Shown here: positions 32,481-40,265 of the stretch, piece by piece
Layout of the letters: every line of letters starts with the position of its first letter
Position numbering within the stretch: the first letter of the stretch is position 1
Source of the DNA: Mycobacterium bourgelatii
GTDB lineage: Bacteria > Actinomycetota > Actinomycetes > Mycobacteriales > Mycobacteriaceae
NCBI RefSeq assembly: GCF_010723575.1
Contig: NZ_BLKZ01000001.1
Location: 4,588,001 to 4,652,000 of the forward strand
DNA length: 64,000 nt
Direction of reading: 5' to 3'
Made by a program: the position numbers and the translations under genes
The notes under the pieces: generated by a model
What the model saw: only the letters and a program-made list of their open reading frames with translations
Databases searched by the model: none
Told to the model about the DNA's origin: nothing

Positions 32481-33302
32481 TTAGCCGGCCCGCCGTACTT
32501 CGAACGTTTCGCCGGGTACTACGGCGTGCACGGGACCGTCGAACTCGGCCTTGGCCTCGCTGATCACGTCCTCCCGCGAGGTCCACGGCGGGATATGCGT
32601 CAACAACAATTCGCGCACTCCGGCCCGGGCCGCGGCCTGACCGGCCTCGGTGCCGGACAGATGAAGATCGGGCGGGCGGTCCGGCGAGTGTGTCCAGGAG
32701 GCCTCGCACAGGAAGACGTCGGCGCCCTCGGCCAGTTCAACGAGTTGGTCGCAGGCACCGGTGTCACCGCTGAACACCAGCGTCGCTCCGCTGGGATCGG
32801 TGAAGCGCAAGCCGTACGACTCGGTCGGGTGGGCGACGACTCGCGGCACCACCGTGAGCGCGCCCACTTGCACCGGCTGGCCGTCGACCCAGTGGCGGAC
32901 ATCGAAGATGTCCGAACAGTCGTCGATTTCTCCGCCATAGGGAGACGACGCCGCGCCCAACCGCGACCACGTGTCGCTCGGTCCGTACAGCAACGCCTTG
33001 CCGGTGGGCTTGGACGGGTGGTACCGACGCCAGACGAACAGGCCCGGCAGATCCAGACAGTGATCGGCGTGCAGATGCGACAGAAATACGTGCACCGCAC
33101 CGGGATCCATATGCCGTTGCAGCGCGCCCAGCACACCGCCGCCGAAGTCGATGACGATTGGGGGCGTGTCGGGGGCCCGCAACAGATAGCCCGACGCGGG
33201 GGAATCGGGACCCACGACGCTGCCCGAACACCCGAGCACGGTTATGCGCACGGACACTACTGTGCCATGCCTGCTACCACGATGGAGAAAACATCGCCGC
33301 AT
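32481..33302 (-). CDS. Metallo-beta-lactamase-fold phosphodiesterase (Rv1339-like)
   Basis: A 273-residue MBL-fold hydrolase. The metal site HLHADHCLDLPG is at about 96-107, with further ligands in VVAHPTESYG, VFSGDTGACD and LLTHIPPW. The M. tuberculosis homologue Rv1339 has been reported as an atypical cyclic-AMP phosphodiesterase, so the gene may lower cAMP. ATG 33302 gives the same length as I recall for Rv1339; GTG starts just before VSVRITVLGCSG are plausible because no ribosome binding site precedes 33302. It lies in the rph-murI-rhomboid run. Confidence 0.9.
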   Translation of the reverse strand: MRRCFLHRGSRHGTVVSVRITVLGCSGSVVGPDSPASGYLLRAPDTPPIVIDFGGGVLGALQRHMDPGAVHVFLSHLHADHCLDLPGLFVWRRYHPSKPTGKALLYGPSDTWSRLGAASSPYGGEIDDCSDIFDVRHWVDGQPVQVGALTVVPRVVAHPTESYGLRFTDPSGATLVFSGDTGACDQLVELAEGADVFLCEASWTHSPDRPPDLHLSGTEAGQAAARAGVRELLLTHIPPWTSREDVISEAKAEFDGPVHAVVPGETFEVRRAG

Positions 33303-33329
33303 TGGGGGGAGGATTCATAGGCATACCTA

Positions 33330-34154
33330 CTAAACGGTCGTGTGACGGATAGGTTCAACGCCAGTTACGGCGGGTCCGAGGAATCGCGTGGCAAGTTTCG
33401 TGAACGCCTCGGGGTCGCCCGTGGCCTCGAAGAGTCGGGTCGCGGGCGGAGCATCGTGCGGACGCAACAGATCCATTTCGGTGAGCACCCGGAGCACTTG
33501 TTTGGCCGTCTCCTCCGCGCTGGACACCAGCGTGACGTCCTCCCCCATCACGAGTTGGATCAAGCCGGACAACAGCGGGTAGTGGGTGCAGCCGAGTACC
33601 AGCGTGTCGACCGCCGCCAGCTGCAGCGGCTCCAAGTAGCCCTCGGCCAGCCCGAGCACCTGACGGCCACTGGTGACTCCGCGCTCGACGAAGTCGACGA
33701 AACGCGGGCAAGCGACAGCGGTGATTTCGGTGTCGCGGGCGGCGGCGAACGCGTCTTGGTAGGCGTGTGAAGTGATGGTCGCCCGAGTCCCGATGACGCC
33801 GATGCGGCCGTTGCGCGTCGCGGCCACCGCACGGCGCACGGCCGGCAGGATCACCTCGACGACGGGAACGTCGTAGCGCTCACGCGCGTCGCGCAGGCAT
33901 GCGGCCGACGCCGAGTTGCACGCGATCACCAGTGCCTTCACGCCGCGGCTCACCAGGTCGTCGCCGATGGCCAACGCGTGCGCGCGGATCTCCGGAATGG
34001 GCAGCGGACCGTACGGGCCGTTGCCCGTGTCCCCGACGTAAATGATGTCCTCGTCCGGCAATTGGTCGATGATCGCCCGCGCGACCGTTAATCCGCCGAC
34101 GCCGGAGTCGAAAACCCCGATGGGCGCCATGGATCCGGGATAGGCCGAATTCAT
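33330..34154 (-). CDS. murI: Glutamate racemase
   Basis: A 274-residue cofactor-independent racemase making D-glutamate for peptidoglycan. GVFDSGVGGLTVARA, the first catalytic Cys in VIACNSASAACLRD and the second in VLGCTHYPLL are all present, with the GDTGNGPYGPL substrate loop. Its ATG overlaps the rhomboid stop by 4 bp. Mycobacterial MurI has also been reported to inhibit gyrase. Confidence 0.96.
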   Translation of the reverse strand: MNSAYPGSMAPIGVFDSGVGGLTVARAIIDQLPDEDIIYVGDTGNGPYGPLPIPEIRAHALAIGDDLVSRGVKALVIACNSASAACLRDARERYDVPVVEVILPAVRRAVAATRNGRIGVIGTRATITSHAYQDAFAAARDTEITAVACPRFVDFVERGVTSGRQVLGLAEGYLEPLQLAAVDTLVLGCTHYPLLSGLIQLVMGEDVTLVSSAEETAKQVLRVLTEMDLLRPHDAPPATRLFEATGDPEAFTKLATRFLGPAVTGVEPIRHTTV

Positions 34155-34825
34155 GAATGTAAGTGCGGTGAACGGAGGGCTTTCTTTCGTTCACGGGCTT
34201 TGCGCTCAGGCGCAGCCAACACGTACGCGGCCAGGACGCCGGCGATCGCCCCGCAGAGATGGCCCTGCCACGAGACCCCTGGTGTACCGGGCAGCACTCC
34301 GAGCAGGACGCCACCGTAGATGAACAACACGACGACGCCGACGACGATCTCCCATATTTTGCGGGTGAAGAACCCGAACACGATGAGGAACGCCAGCCAG
34401 CCGAAGATGAGGCCCGACGCGCCGATGTGGTTGAAATGGCAGTGCACGTTGGGGCCGGTGACTGGGCAGTGCATGCCGATTGTGCCGATCAACCAGGTGC
34501 CGAAGCCCCCGAGAATCCAGATGATGACCGTGGCTAGGACGAACCGCGACATGCCTGCGAGCGTCATCAGGAAGCCGAGCACGAGCGCCGGAACGGTGTT
34601 GGCGATCAGGTGGTCCCAGTTCGAGTGGAGTAGCGGCGCGAAGAGGATGCCCCACAGCCCGTCGGTCTCCAGCGGTCGGATGCCGTTGTTGTCGAGGCGG
34701 TGATTGGTCAGGCTGTCCCACAGCTCGATGAGCCAGAGCAGCGCGACAAAGGTGAGGATCGTGACCCCACCGACGACCCACTGCGGCCGTTTCTTCGACT
34801 GGGTCGCGGGCGCATTTCGGCTCAT
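34151..34825 (-). CDS. Rhomboid family intramembrane serine protease
   Basis: A 224-residue rhomboid-type protein (Rv1337-like). The serine motif is HIGASGLIFGW, and the catalytic histidine is probably in WQGHLCGAIAG near the C-terminus. Six hydrophobic segments are visible, with HSNWDHLIANT in the substrate-gating region. I chose ATG 34825 (MSRNAPATQSKK); the frame runs to 34903. In M. tuberculosis cysM lies directly upstream, but here the next gene upstream is the P1-type peptidase, only 93 bp away. Confidence 0.92.
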   Translation of the reverse strand: MSRNAPATQSKKRPQWVVGGVTILTFVALLWLIELWDSLTNHRLDNNGIRPLETDGLWGILFAPLLHSNWDHLIANTVPALVLGFLMTLAGMSRFVLATVIIWILGGFGTWLIGTIGMHCPVTGPNVHCHFNHIGASGLIFGWLAFLIVFGFFTRKIWEIVVGVVVLFIYGGVLLGVLPGTPGVSWQGHLCGAIAGVLAAYVLAAPERKARERKKALRSPHLHS

Positions 34826-34918
34826 GCGTATGACTGCCCTTCTAAAACGCGTTTCAGCAACCTCAAGGCTACCGGCGCGAGCGCCGTGAACAGATACTTG
34901 CACCGCGCGTCTACTAAG

Positions 34919-35959
34919 TCAGGCGCCTTGTCCGCTCGCGTTCGCGAATGCGCCCGGCAACACTTCTCGGTAGGTCGGTATCCCGGCTACCGATTCCGCG
35001 GCAATCACCCCCGCCAGCACCGCGCGGGCCAGGCAGTCGGCCGCGGCCGCACCCACCTCGGTGACCAGCAGCGTGTCCGGCGACAACCCGGCCGGCATGT
35101 CAGGGCTGGGCGGAACTTCCACCGCTCCGGTCGCCAAGGCGAATACGGTGTCGCCGTCCAGCGGGGTGTGCGCGGGACGGATGGCGCGAGCCAACCCGTC
35201 GTGGGCCGCGATCGCTAGGCGCCGGCACGCGGCGGGCCCTAGGGCCGCGTCGGTAGCAACCACGGCGATGGTGGTGTTCAGCGCGCTCAGCGGCGACGGA
35301 AGTTCGGCAAATGCCGCGACTTGCTCCGGGGGTGGTGGTTGCAGGCCGAATTCTTCGACCAGGTCGGCCATCCACGGCAGGCCGGTGGCCGGATCGATGA
35401 CGCTGCCGGCGGCATTGACCACCACCAGCGCACCGACGGTGACGCCGGACCTCAGCACGACGGACGACGTCCCGACACCGCCCTTGAGCGATCCGGCGCG
35501 GGCGCCGACGCCGCCGCCGACCGTTCCGACCGCTACCTCCGTTCCGGCAGCCTCGCAGGCGGCGCGGCCGAATTCGGCCGTCGGCCGGCAACCCCAGCCG
35601 CCAACGGGGAGATCGAAGACCACCGCGCCCGGCACGATCGGTACTACGCCGTCGCCCATCGCCACACCACGCTGCTGCTCTTCCAGCCACAACATCACGC
35701 CATCGGCGGCGGCGAGGCCGTAGGCGCTACCGCCGCCAAGCAGCACTGCGTCCACGAAGCGCACGCTGTTGGCCGGGTCGAGGAGATCGGTCTCCCGGGT
35801 TCCGGGCGCACCACCGCGGCAGTCGACCGCGCCGACGGTCCCCGGCGGCGGCAGCACCACGGTGGTGCCGCACGCCCAGCCCTCCCCCAGCGACGCGTCG
35901 GAATCTATTCGGTGGTAGTGGCCAACGCGGATGCCCCCGACATCGGTGATGGACTTCAT
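34919..35959 (-). CDS. P1 family (DmpA-type, S58) N-terminal-nucleophile peptidase
   Basis: A 346-residue protein homologous to Rv1333. DmpA-family enzymes self-cleave before a Ser/Thr that becomes the nucleophile; the matching segment here is LKGGVGTSSVVLRSG (around residue 165). VDCRGGAPGTRETDLL and GGGSAYGLAAADGVM are other family blocks. The substrates are probably small N-terminal D- or beta-amino-acid peptides or amides. ATG 35959 overlaps the DUF2017 stop by 4 bp. Confidence 0.88.
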   Translation of the reverse strand: MKSITDVGGIRVGHYHRIDSDASLGEGWACGTTVVLPPPGTVGAVDCRGGAPGTRETDLLDPANSVRFVDAVLLGGGSAYGLAAADGVMLWLEEQQRGVAMGDGVVPIVPGAVVFDLPVGGWGCRPTAEFGRAACEAAGTEVAVGTVGGGVGARAGSLKGGVGTSSVVLRSGVTVGALVVVNAAGSVIDPATGLPWMADLVEEFGLQPPPPEQVAAFAELPSPLSALNTTIAVVATDAALGPAACRRLAIAAHDGLARAIRPAHTPLDGDTVFALATGAVEVPPSPDMPAGLSPDTLLVTEVGAAAADCLARAVLAGVIAAESVAGIPTYREVLPGAFANASGQGA

Positions 35960-36543
35960 CCGGTCGGCTTGCCCATCAAGACCAGCACCAAATACTCCTG
36001 CAGCACGGTCAGCCACTGGTACACGTCGAAGTGGGCGGCAAGCGGATGATCCGTCGGCAGACGTTCCGGTCCTTCCGGGCCGATCTCCAGCATGACGCCC
36101 AATGTCAGCCGAAGGTCGTTGACCGCCGCGATCCATGCGTTGGCGGCTTCTTCGGTCAGCTCGAAGCGGCCACCGTTCGCAGGAACCGTATCCAGGAGTT
36201 TTTGTGCCGCACTGCGTTTGGCATCGATGATCTCCGGTTCGTGCAGACTGCGCAGGGCGGCATTCAGGCTCTCGGCAGCTTCGAGGGACACCTCGTCCTC
36301 TTCGTCGCGCTTGTAGAAGTCCGGGAGCAGCCTGCCCAGCGTCGGGTCGCCCGGGCGTTGCGAATGCCCGGTCTCGATGCCGGTGATCTCCTCGAGTTCG
36401 TCTGACGGCGCGGTCTTCGCGCGCTCGTCGAGCAGACCGATCATCGCACCAACGAGGTTTTGCAGCAGAGCCGCTTCATGCGGGGCCAACGACGACCGAA
36501 AACGGGGACCGTTGCGAGTCTCGACGCGCTTCCATTTGCGCAC
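35956..36543 (-). CDS. DUF2017 family protein
   Basis: A 195-residue protein homologous to Rv1332. It starts at GTG 36543 (MRKWKRVETRNG), with FRSSLAPHEAALLQNLVGAM and LTEEAANAWIAAVNDLRL as the conserved helical blocks, the latter followed by LGVMLEIG. DUF2017 genes regularly sit between clpS and P1 peptidase genes in actinobacteria, as here; function is unknown. No membrane segments are seen. Confidence 0.87.
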   Translation of the reverse strand: MRKWKRVETRNGPRFRSSLAPHEAALLQNLVGAMIGLLDERAKTAPSDELEEITGIETGHSQRPGDPTLGRLLPDFYKRDEEDEVSLEAAESLNAALRSLHEPEIIDAKRSAAQKLLDTVPANGGRFELTEEAANAWIAAVNDLRLTLGVMLEIGPEGPERLPTDHPLAAHFDVYQWLTVLQEYLVLVLMGKPTG

Positions 36544-36567
36544 AGCGAATCCGGTTGCCCTCGAAGC

Positions 36568-36873
36568 TCACCGGTCCTGCTGCATCGTCGCCCACAAACC
36601 TGCGGCGTGCAGCTTGGACACGTCGGTTTCCATGGCCTCCCGACTGCCGGACGACACCACTGCCTTGCCTTCGTTGTGCACCTGCAGCATCAGCTTGGTG
36701 GCATGCGGCTCGCTGTACCCAAACAGCTTCTGGAACACATAGGTGACGTAGGTCATCAAGTTAACCGGGTCGTCCCACACGATGGTGACCCACGGCGTCG
36801 CCGTGGTGTCGACGGGCGAGGACTCGCGTTGCCCAGTGGAGCCCGGTTTGGCGGGCGCTGACGCAACAACCAT
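36568..36873 (-). CDS. clpS: ATP-dependent Clp protease adaptor ClpS
   Basis: A 101-residue adaptor delivering N-degron substrates to ClpC-ClpP. TIVWDDPVNLMTYVTYVFQ contains the DDxxN substrate-pocket motif, and KLMLQVHNEGKAVVSSG completes the core. ATG 36873 gives the length I recall for mycobacterial ClpS; longer frames upstream overlap the pncB promoter. It is divergent from pncB across about 67 bp. Confidence 0.95.
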   Translation of the reverse strand: MVVASAPAKPGSTGQRESSPVDTTATPWVTIVWDDPVNLMTYVTYVFQKLFGYSEPHATKLMLQVHNEGKAVVSSGSREAMETDVSKLHAAGLWATMQQDR

Positions 36874-36940
36874 GGTTCCTAGGATAGCGAGCCACCGCTG
36901 TGGATACCGAGCGGACAATTCGAACCGATACCGTTGCCGT

Positions 36941-38251
36941 GTGAACGAGCCCAGCAAGCGAGTCATCGCTGCGCTGCTTACCGACAAGTACGAGTTGACC
37001 ATGCTTGCGGCGGCTCTCCGCGACGGCACCGCCCACCGCCGGACCACCTTCGAACTCTTCGCGCGCCGGCTTCCCGCCGGTCGTCGCTATGGTGTGGTGG
37101 CCGGCACGGGCCGGCTGCTCGAGACCTTGCCTCAGTTCACCTTCGACGCCGAAGCGTGCGAGTTGCTCGCGCGTTTCCTCGACGCCGACGCGGTGCGCTA
37201 CCTGCGGGACTTCCGGTTCACCGGTGACATCGACGGATATGCGGAAGGCGAGTTGTACTTCCCGAATTCCCCGGTGCTGTCGGTGCACGGCAGCTTCGCC
37301 GAATGCGTGGTGCTCGAAACGCTGGTGTTGTCGATTCTCAATCACGACAGCGCAATCGCGTCGGCCGCGGCACGGATGGTGAGCGCCGCCGCGGGACGAC
37401 CGCTGATCGAGATGGGCTCACGCAGAACCCATGAACAGGCCGCGGTCGCGGCGGCCCGGGCCGCATACATCGCGGGTTTCGCCGCTTCATCAAACCTGGA
37501 AGCACAGCGCCGGTACGGCGTCCCCGCGGAAGGCACCGCGGCGCACGCGTTCACCATGCTCTACACCGACCACGAAGGCCCGGACGAGCTGGCCGCATTC
37601 CGAGCCCAGGTCGAGGCGCTGGGCACCGGCACCACGCTGCTGGTGGACACCTATGACGTCAAGACGGGCGTGGCCAACGCGGTGGCCGCCGGGGGTGCCA
37701 CACTCGGCGCGGTCCGCATCGATTCTGGTGAACTCGGCGTGTTGGCCCGCCAGGTGCGCGAGCAACTCGACCAACTGGGCGCCACCAAGACACGCATCGT
37801 CGTCTCGGGTGACCTCGACGAGTTCTCCATCGCGGCCCTGCGGTCGGACCCGGTGGACATATACGGTGTCGGCACCTCGGTGGTCACCGGCTCCGGCGCA
37901 CCGACCGCGAGCATGGTGTACAAGCTCGTCGAGGTTGACGGTGTCCCGGTGCAGAAACGCAGCGACCGCAAGGCATCTCGCGGCGGACGCAAAGGGGCGC
38001 TGAGGTTGTCGCGCCCCACGGGCACCATCACCGACGAAGTCGTCTACCCGGCGGGCCGACCACCATCATTCGCTGAGCCGCACCGAGTCCTGACCATCCC
38101 GCTCGTCCGCGAGGGCCAGCCGGTGGCCGATGCCACGGACCTGGCCGCAGCACGAGAGCGGGTGGCCGCCGGACTGATCAGCTTGCCATGGGAGGGAACG
38201 AAATTGGCTGCCGGGGACCCGGTAATCCCGACGCAGATCATCAACGGCTGA
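36941..38251 (+). CDS. pncB: Nicotinate phosphoribosyltransferase
   Basis: A 436-residue enzyme converting nicotinate and PRPP to nicotinate mononucleotide in NAD salvage. LLTDKYELTMLAAAL, FELFARRLPAGRRYGVVAG, MGSRRTHEQAAVAAARAAY, EGTAAHAFTMLY (phosphorylatable His) and VRIDSGELGVLARQVR are diagnostic. GTG 36941 (NEPSKRVIAALLTDKY) is the best start. The synteny corresponds to pncB1 (Rv1330c). dinG follows after 19 bp, so they are probably cotranscribed. Confidence 0.95.
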   Translation: MNEPSKRVIAALLTDKYELTMLAAALRDGTAHRRTTFELFARRLPAGRRYGVVAGTGRLLETLPQFTFDAEACELLARFLDADAVRYLRDFRFTGDIDGYAEGELYFPNSPVLSVHGSFAECVVLETLVLSILNHDSAIASAAARMVSAAAGRPLIEMGSRRTHEQAAVAAARAAYIAGFAASSNLEAQRRYGVPAEGTAAHAFTMLYTDHEGPDELAAFRAQVEALGTGTTLLVDTYDVKTGVANAVAAGGATLGAVRIDSGELGVLARQVREQLDQLGATKTRIVVSGDLDEFSIAALRSDPVDIYGVGTSVVTGSGAPTASMVYKLVEVDGVPVQKRSDRKASRGGRKGALRLSRPTGTITDEVVYPAGRPPSFAEPHRVLTIPLVREGQPVADATDLAAARERVAAGLISLPWEGTKLAAGDPVIPTQIING

Positions 38252-38270
38252 ACGCAATCGAGCAATCCCC

Positions 38271-40265
38271 GTGTCCGAGTCCGTGTCCGAACTGCTCGCC
38301 ATCGCCGTGGCGGCCCTCGGCGGCAGTGAACGCAGCGGTCAGGTGGAGATGGCCAATGCGGTCGCCCATGCCTTCGAAACCGGCGAACATCTCGTGGTGC
38401 AGGCTGGCACCGGAACCGGCAAGTCGCTGGCGTACCTGGTCCCCGCGATCGTCCGCGCGGTCACCGACAACGCTCCGGTTGTCGTGTCGACGGCGACGAT
38501 CGCGCTGCAGCGTCAACTCGTCGATCGAGACCTGCCTCGACTGGCCGATGCACTGGCCGACGCGCTGCCCCGCCGGCCGGAGTTCGCGTTGCTCAAGGGC
38601 CGTCGAAATTATCTGTGCTTGAACAAAATTAATGGCGGCGGTTCCGGCGAGGAAGCAGAACCGCCGCAGGAGGAACTGTTCAATCCGATGGCGGTCAGCG
38701 CCCTGGGCCGCGACGTGCAACGGCTCACCGAATGGGCGTCGACGACCGACACCGGCGACCGGGACGACCTGAAACCGGGCGTGCCGGACCGGTCCTGGTC
38801 GCAGGTCAGCGTGTCGGCCCGCGAATGCATCGGGGTGGCGCGTTGCCCGTACGGCGCGGAGTGCTTCTCCGAACGCGCGCGCAACGCCGCGGGCCACGCC
38901 GACGTCGTCGTCACCAATCACGCGTTGCTGGCCATCGACGCCGTCTCAGAAAGCGCTGTGCTACCGGAACATTCACTGCTGATCGTCGACGAGGCCCACG
39001 AACTGACCGACCGGGTGACCTCGGTGGCCACCGCCGAACTGACGTCGGCCGCGCTCAGTGTCGCCACGCGACGGATCACCCGGCTGGTGAGCTCGGAACT
39101 GACCGAGCGACTGGAGGCGGCGTCGACCACCTTCGCCTCGGCGATCCACGATGCGACACCGGGCCGTATCGACTATCTGGATCAGGAATTGGCGACGTAC
39201 CTGGCCGCGCTGCGGGACGCCGCCAGCGCGGCCCGCTCGGCGATCGACAGCACCAGCGACGCCAAGGCGGCCGCGGCGCGCGCGGAAGCCGCGGCAGCAC
39301 TGACCGAGATCTCCGACACCGCGTCACGCATTCTCACGTCATTCACACCCGCCATTCCGGACCGCACCGACATCGTCTGGCTCGACCACGAGGACAACCG
39401 CGGCTCCCCGCGCGCCGTGCTGCGGGTGGCGCCGTTGTCGGTGGCCGGATTGCTTGCCACACAGGTCTTTACCCGTTCCACGACGGTGTTGACCTCTGCG
39501 ACGCTGACCGTGGGCGGCTCGTTCGATGCGATGGCCGCGGCGTGGGGCCTGACGGGGCGGGAGGACGAGGCCCCGCCCTGGCGGGGGCTGGACGTGGGAT
39601 CGCCCTTCCAGCACGCCAAGTCGGGAATTCTCTATGTGGCCGCGCACCTGCCACCACCGGGCCGCGACGGAACCGGGTCGGCGGAGCAGCTGACCGAAAT
39701 CGCCGAACTCGTTGCGGCCGCCGGAGGGCGCACGCTGGGGCTGTTCTCGTCGATGCGAGCCGCGCGGGCGGCCGCCGAAGCCATGCGCGAACGGCTGGAC
39801 ACGCCGGTATTGTGTCAGGGCGACGACAGTACCTCCGCGCTCGTCGAGCAGTTCGCCGCCGACCCGGAAACCTCGCTGTTCGGCACGCTGTCGCTGTGGC
39901 AGGGCGTCGATGTACCGGGGCCGTCGCTGTCGCTTGTCCTGATCGATCGCATCCCTTTCCCGCGACCCGACGACCCGCTGCTGAGTGCCCGTCAACGCGC
40001 GGTGGCCGCCCGCGGCGGCAACGGCTTCATGGACGTCGCCGCGAGCCACGCCGCGCTGCTGCTGGCACAAGGGGCGGGACGGCTGCTGCGTCGGGTCACC
40101 GACCGCGGCGTGGTGGCGGTGCTGGATTCGCGGATGGCCACCGCCCGCTACGGCGGCTACCTGCGGGCCTCGTTGCCCCCGTTCTGGCCGACCACCGATC
40201 CCAAGCAGGTCCGCGCGGCGCTCACCCGGTTGGCGCGAGCGGACGCGGCTATCAAGCCAGGGTGA
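38271..40265 (+). CDS. dinG: DinG-type Fe-S ATP-dependent DNA helicase
   Basis: A 664-residue XPD/DinG-like superfamily 2 helicase. Walker A is GTGTGKSLAYLVPAI (about 45-59) and the DEAH box VDEAHELTDR. Between them a cysteine-rich stretch (CLNK and CIGVARCPYGAEC) fits a 4Fe-4S cluster. The C-terminal motifs GTLSLWQGVDVPG and QGAGRLLRRVTDRG complete the ATPase. It unwinds DNA in repair. The GTG start follows pncB by 19 bp. Its 3' end overlaps convergent glgP by 14 bp. Confidence 0.94.
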   Translation: MSESVSELLAIAVAALGGSERSGQVEMANAVAHAFETGEHLVVQAGTGTGKSLAYLVPAIVRAVTDNAPVVVSTATIALQRQLVDRDLPRLADALADALPRRPEFALLKGRRNYLCLNKINGGGSGEEAEPPQEELFNPMAVSALGRDVQRLTEWASTTDTGDRDDLKPGVPDRSWSQVSVSARECIGVARCPYGAECFSERARNAAGHADVVVTNHALLAIDAVSESAVLPEHSLLIVDEAHELTDRVTSVATAELTSAALSVATRRITRLVSSELTERLEAASTTFASAIHDATPGRIDYLDQELATYLAALRDAASAARSAIDSTSDAKAAAARAEAAAALTEISDTASRILTSFTPAIPDRTDIVWLDHEDNRGSPRAVLRVAPLSVAGLLATQVFTRSTTVLTSATLTVGGSFDAMAAAWGLTGREDEAPPWRGLDVGSPFQHAKSGILYVAAHLPPPGRDGTGSAEQLTEIAELVAAAGGRTLGLFSSMRAARAAAEAMRERLDTPVLCQGDDSTSALVEQFAADPETSLFGTLSLWQGVDVPGPSLSLVLIDRIPFPRPDDPLLSARQRAVAARGGNGFMDVAASHAALLLAQGAGRLLRRVTDRGVVAVLDSRMATARYGGYLRASLPPFWPTTDPKQVRAALTRLARADAAIKPG

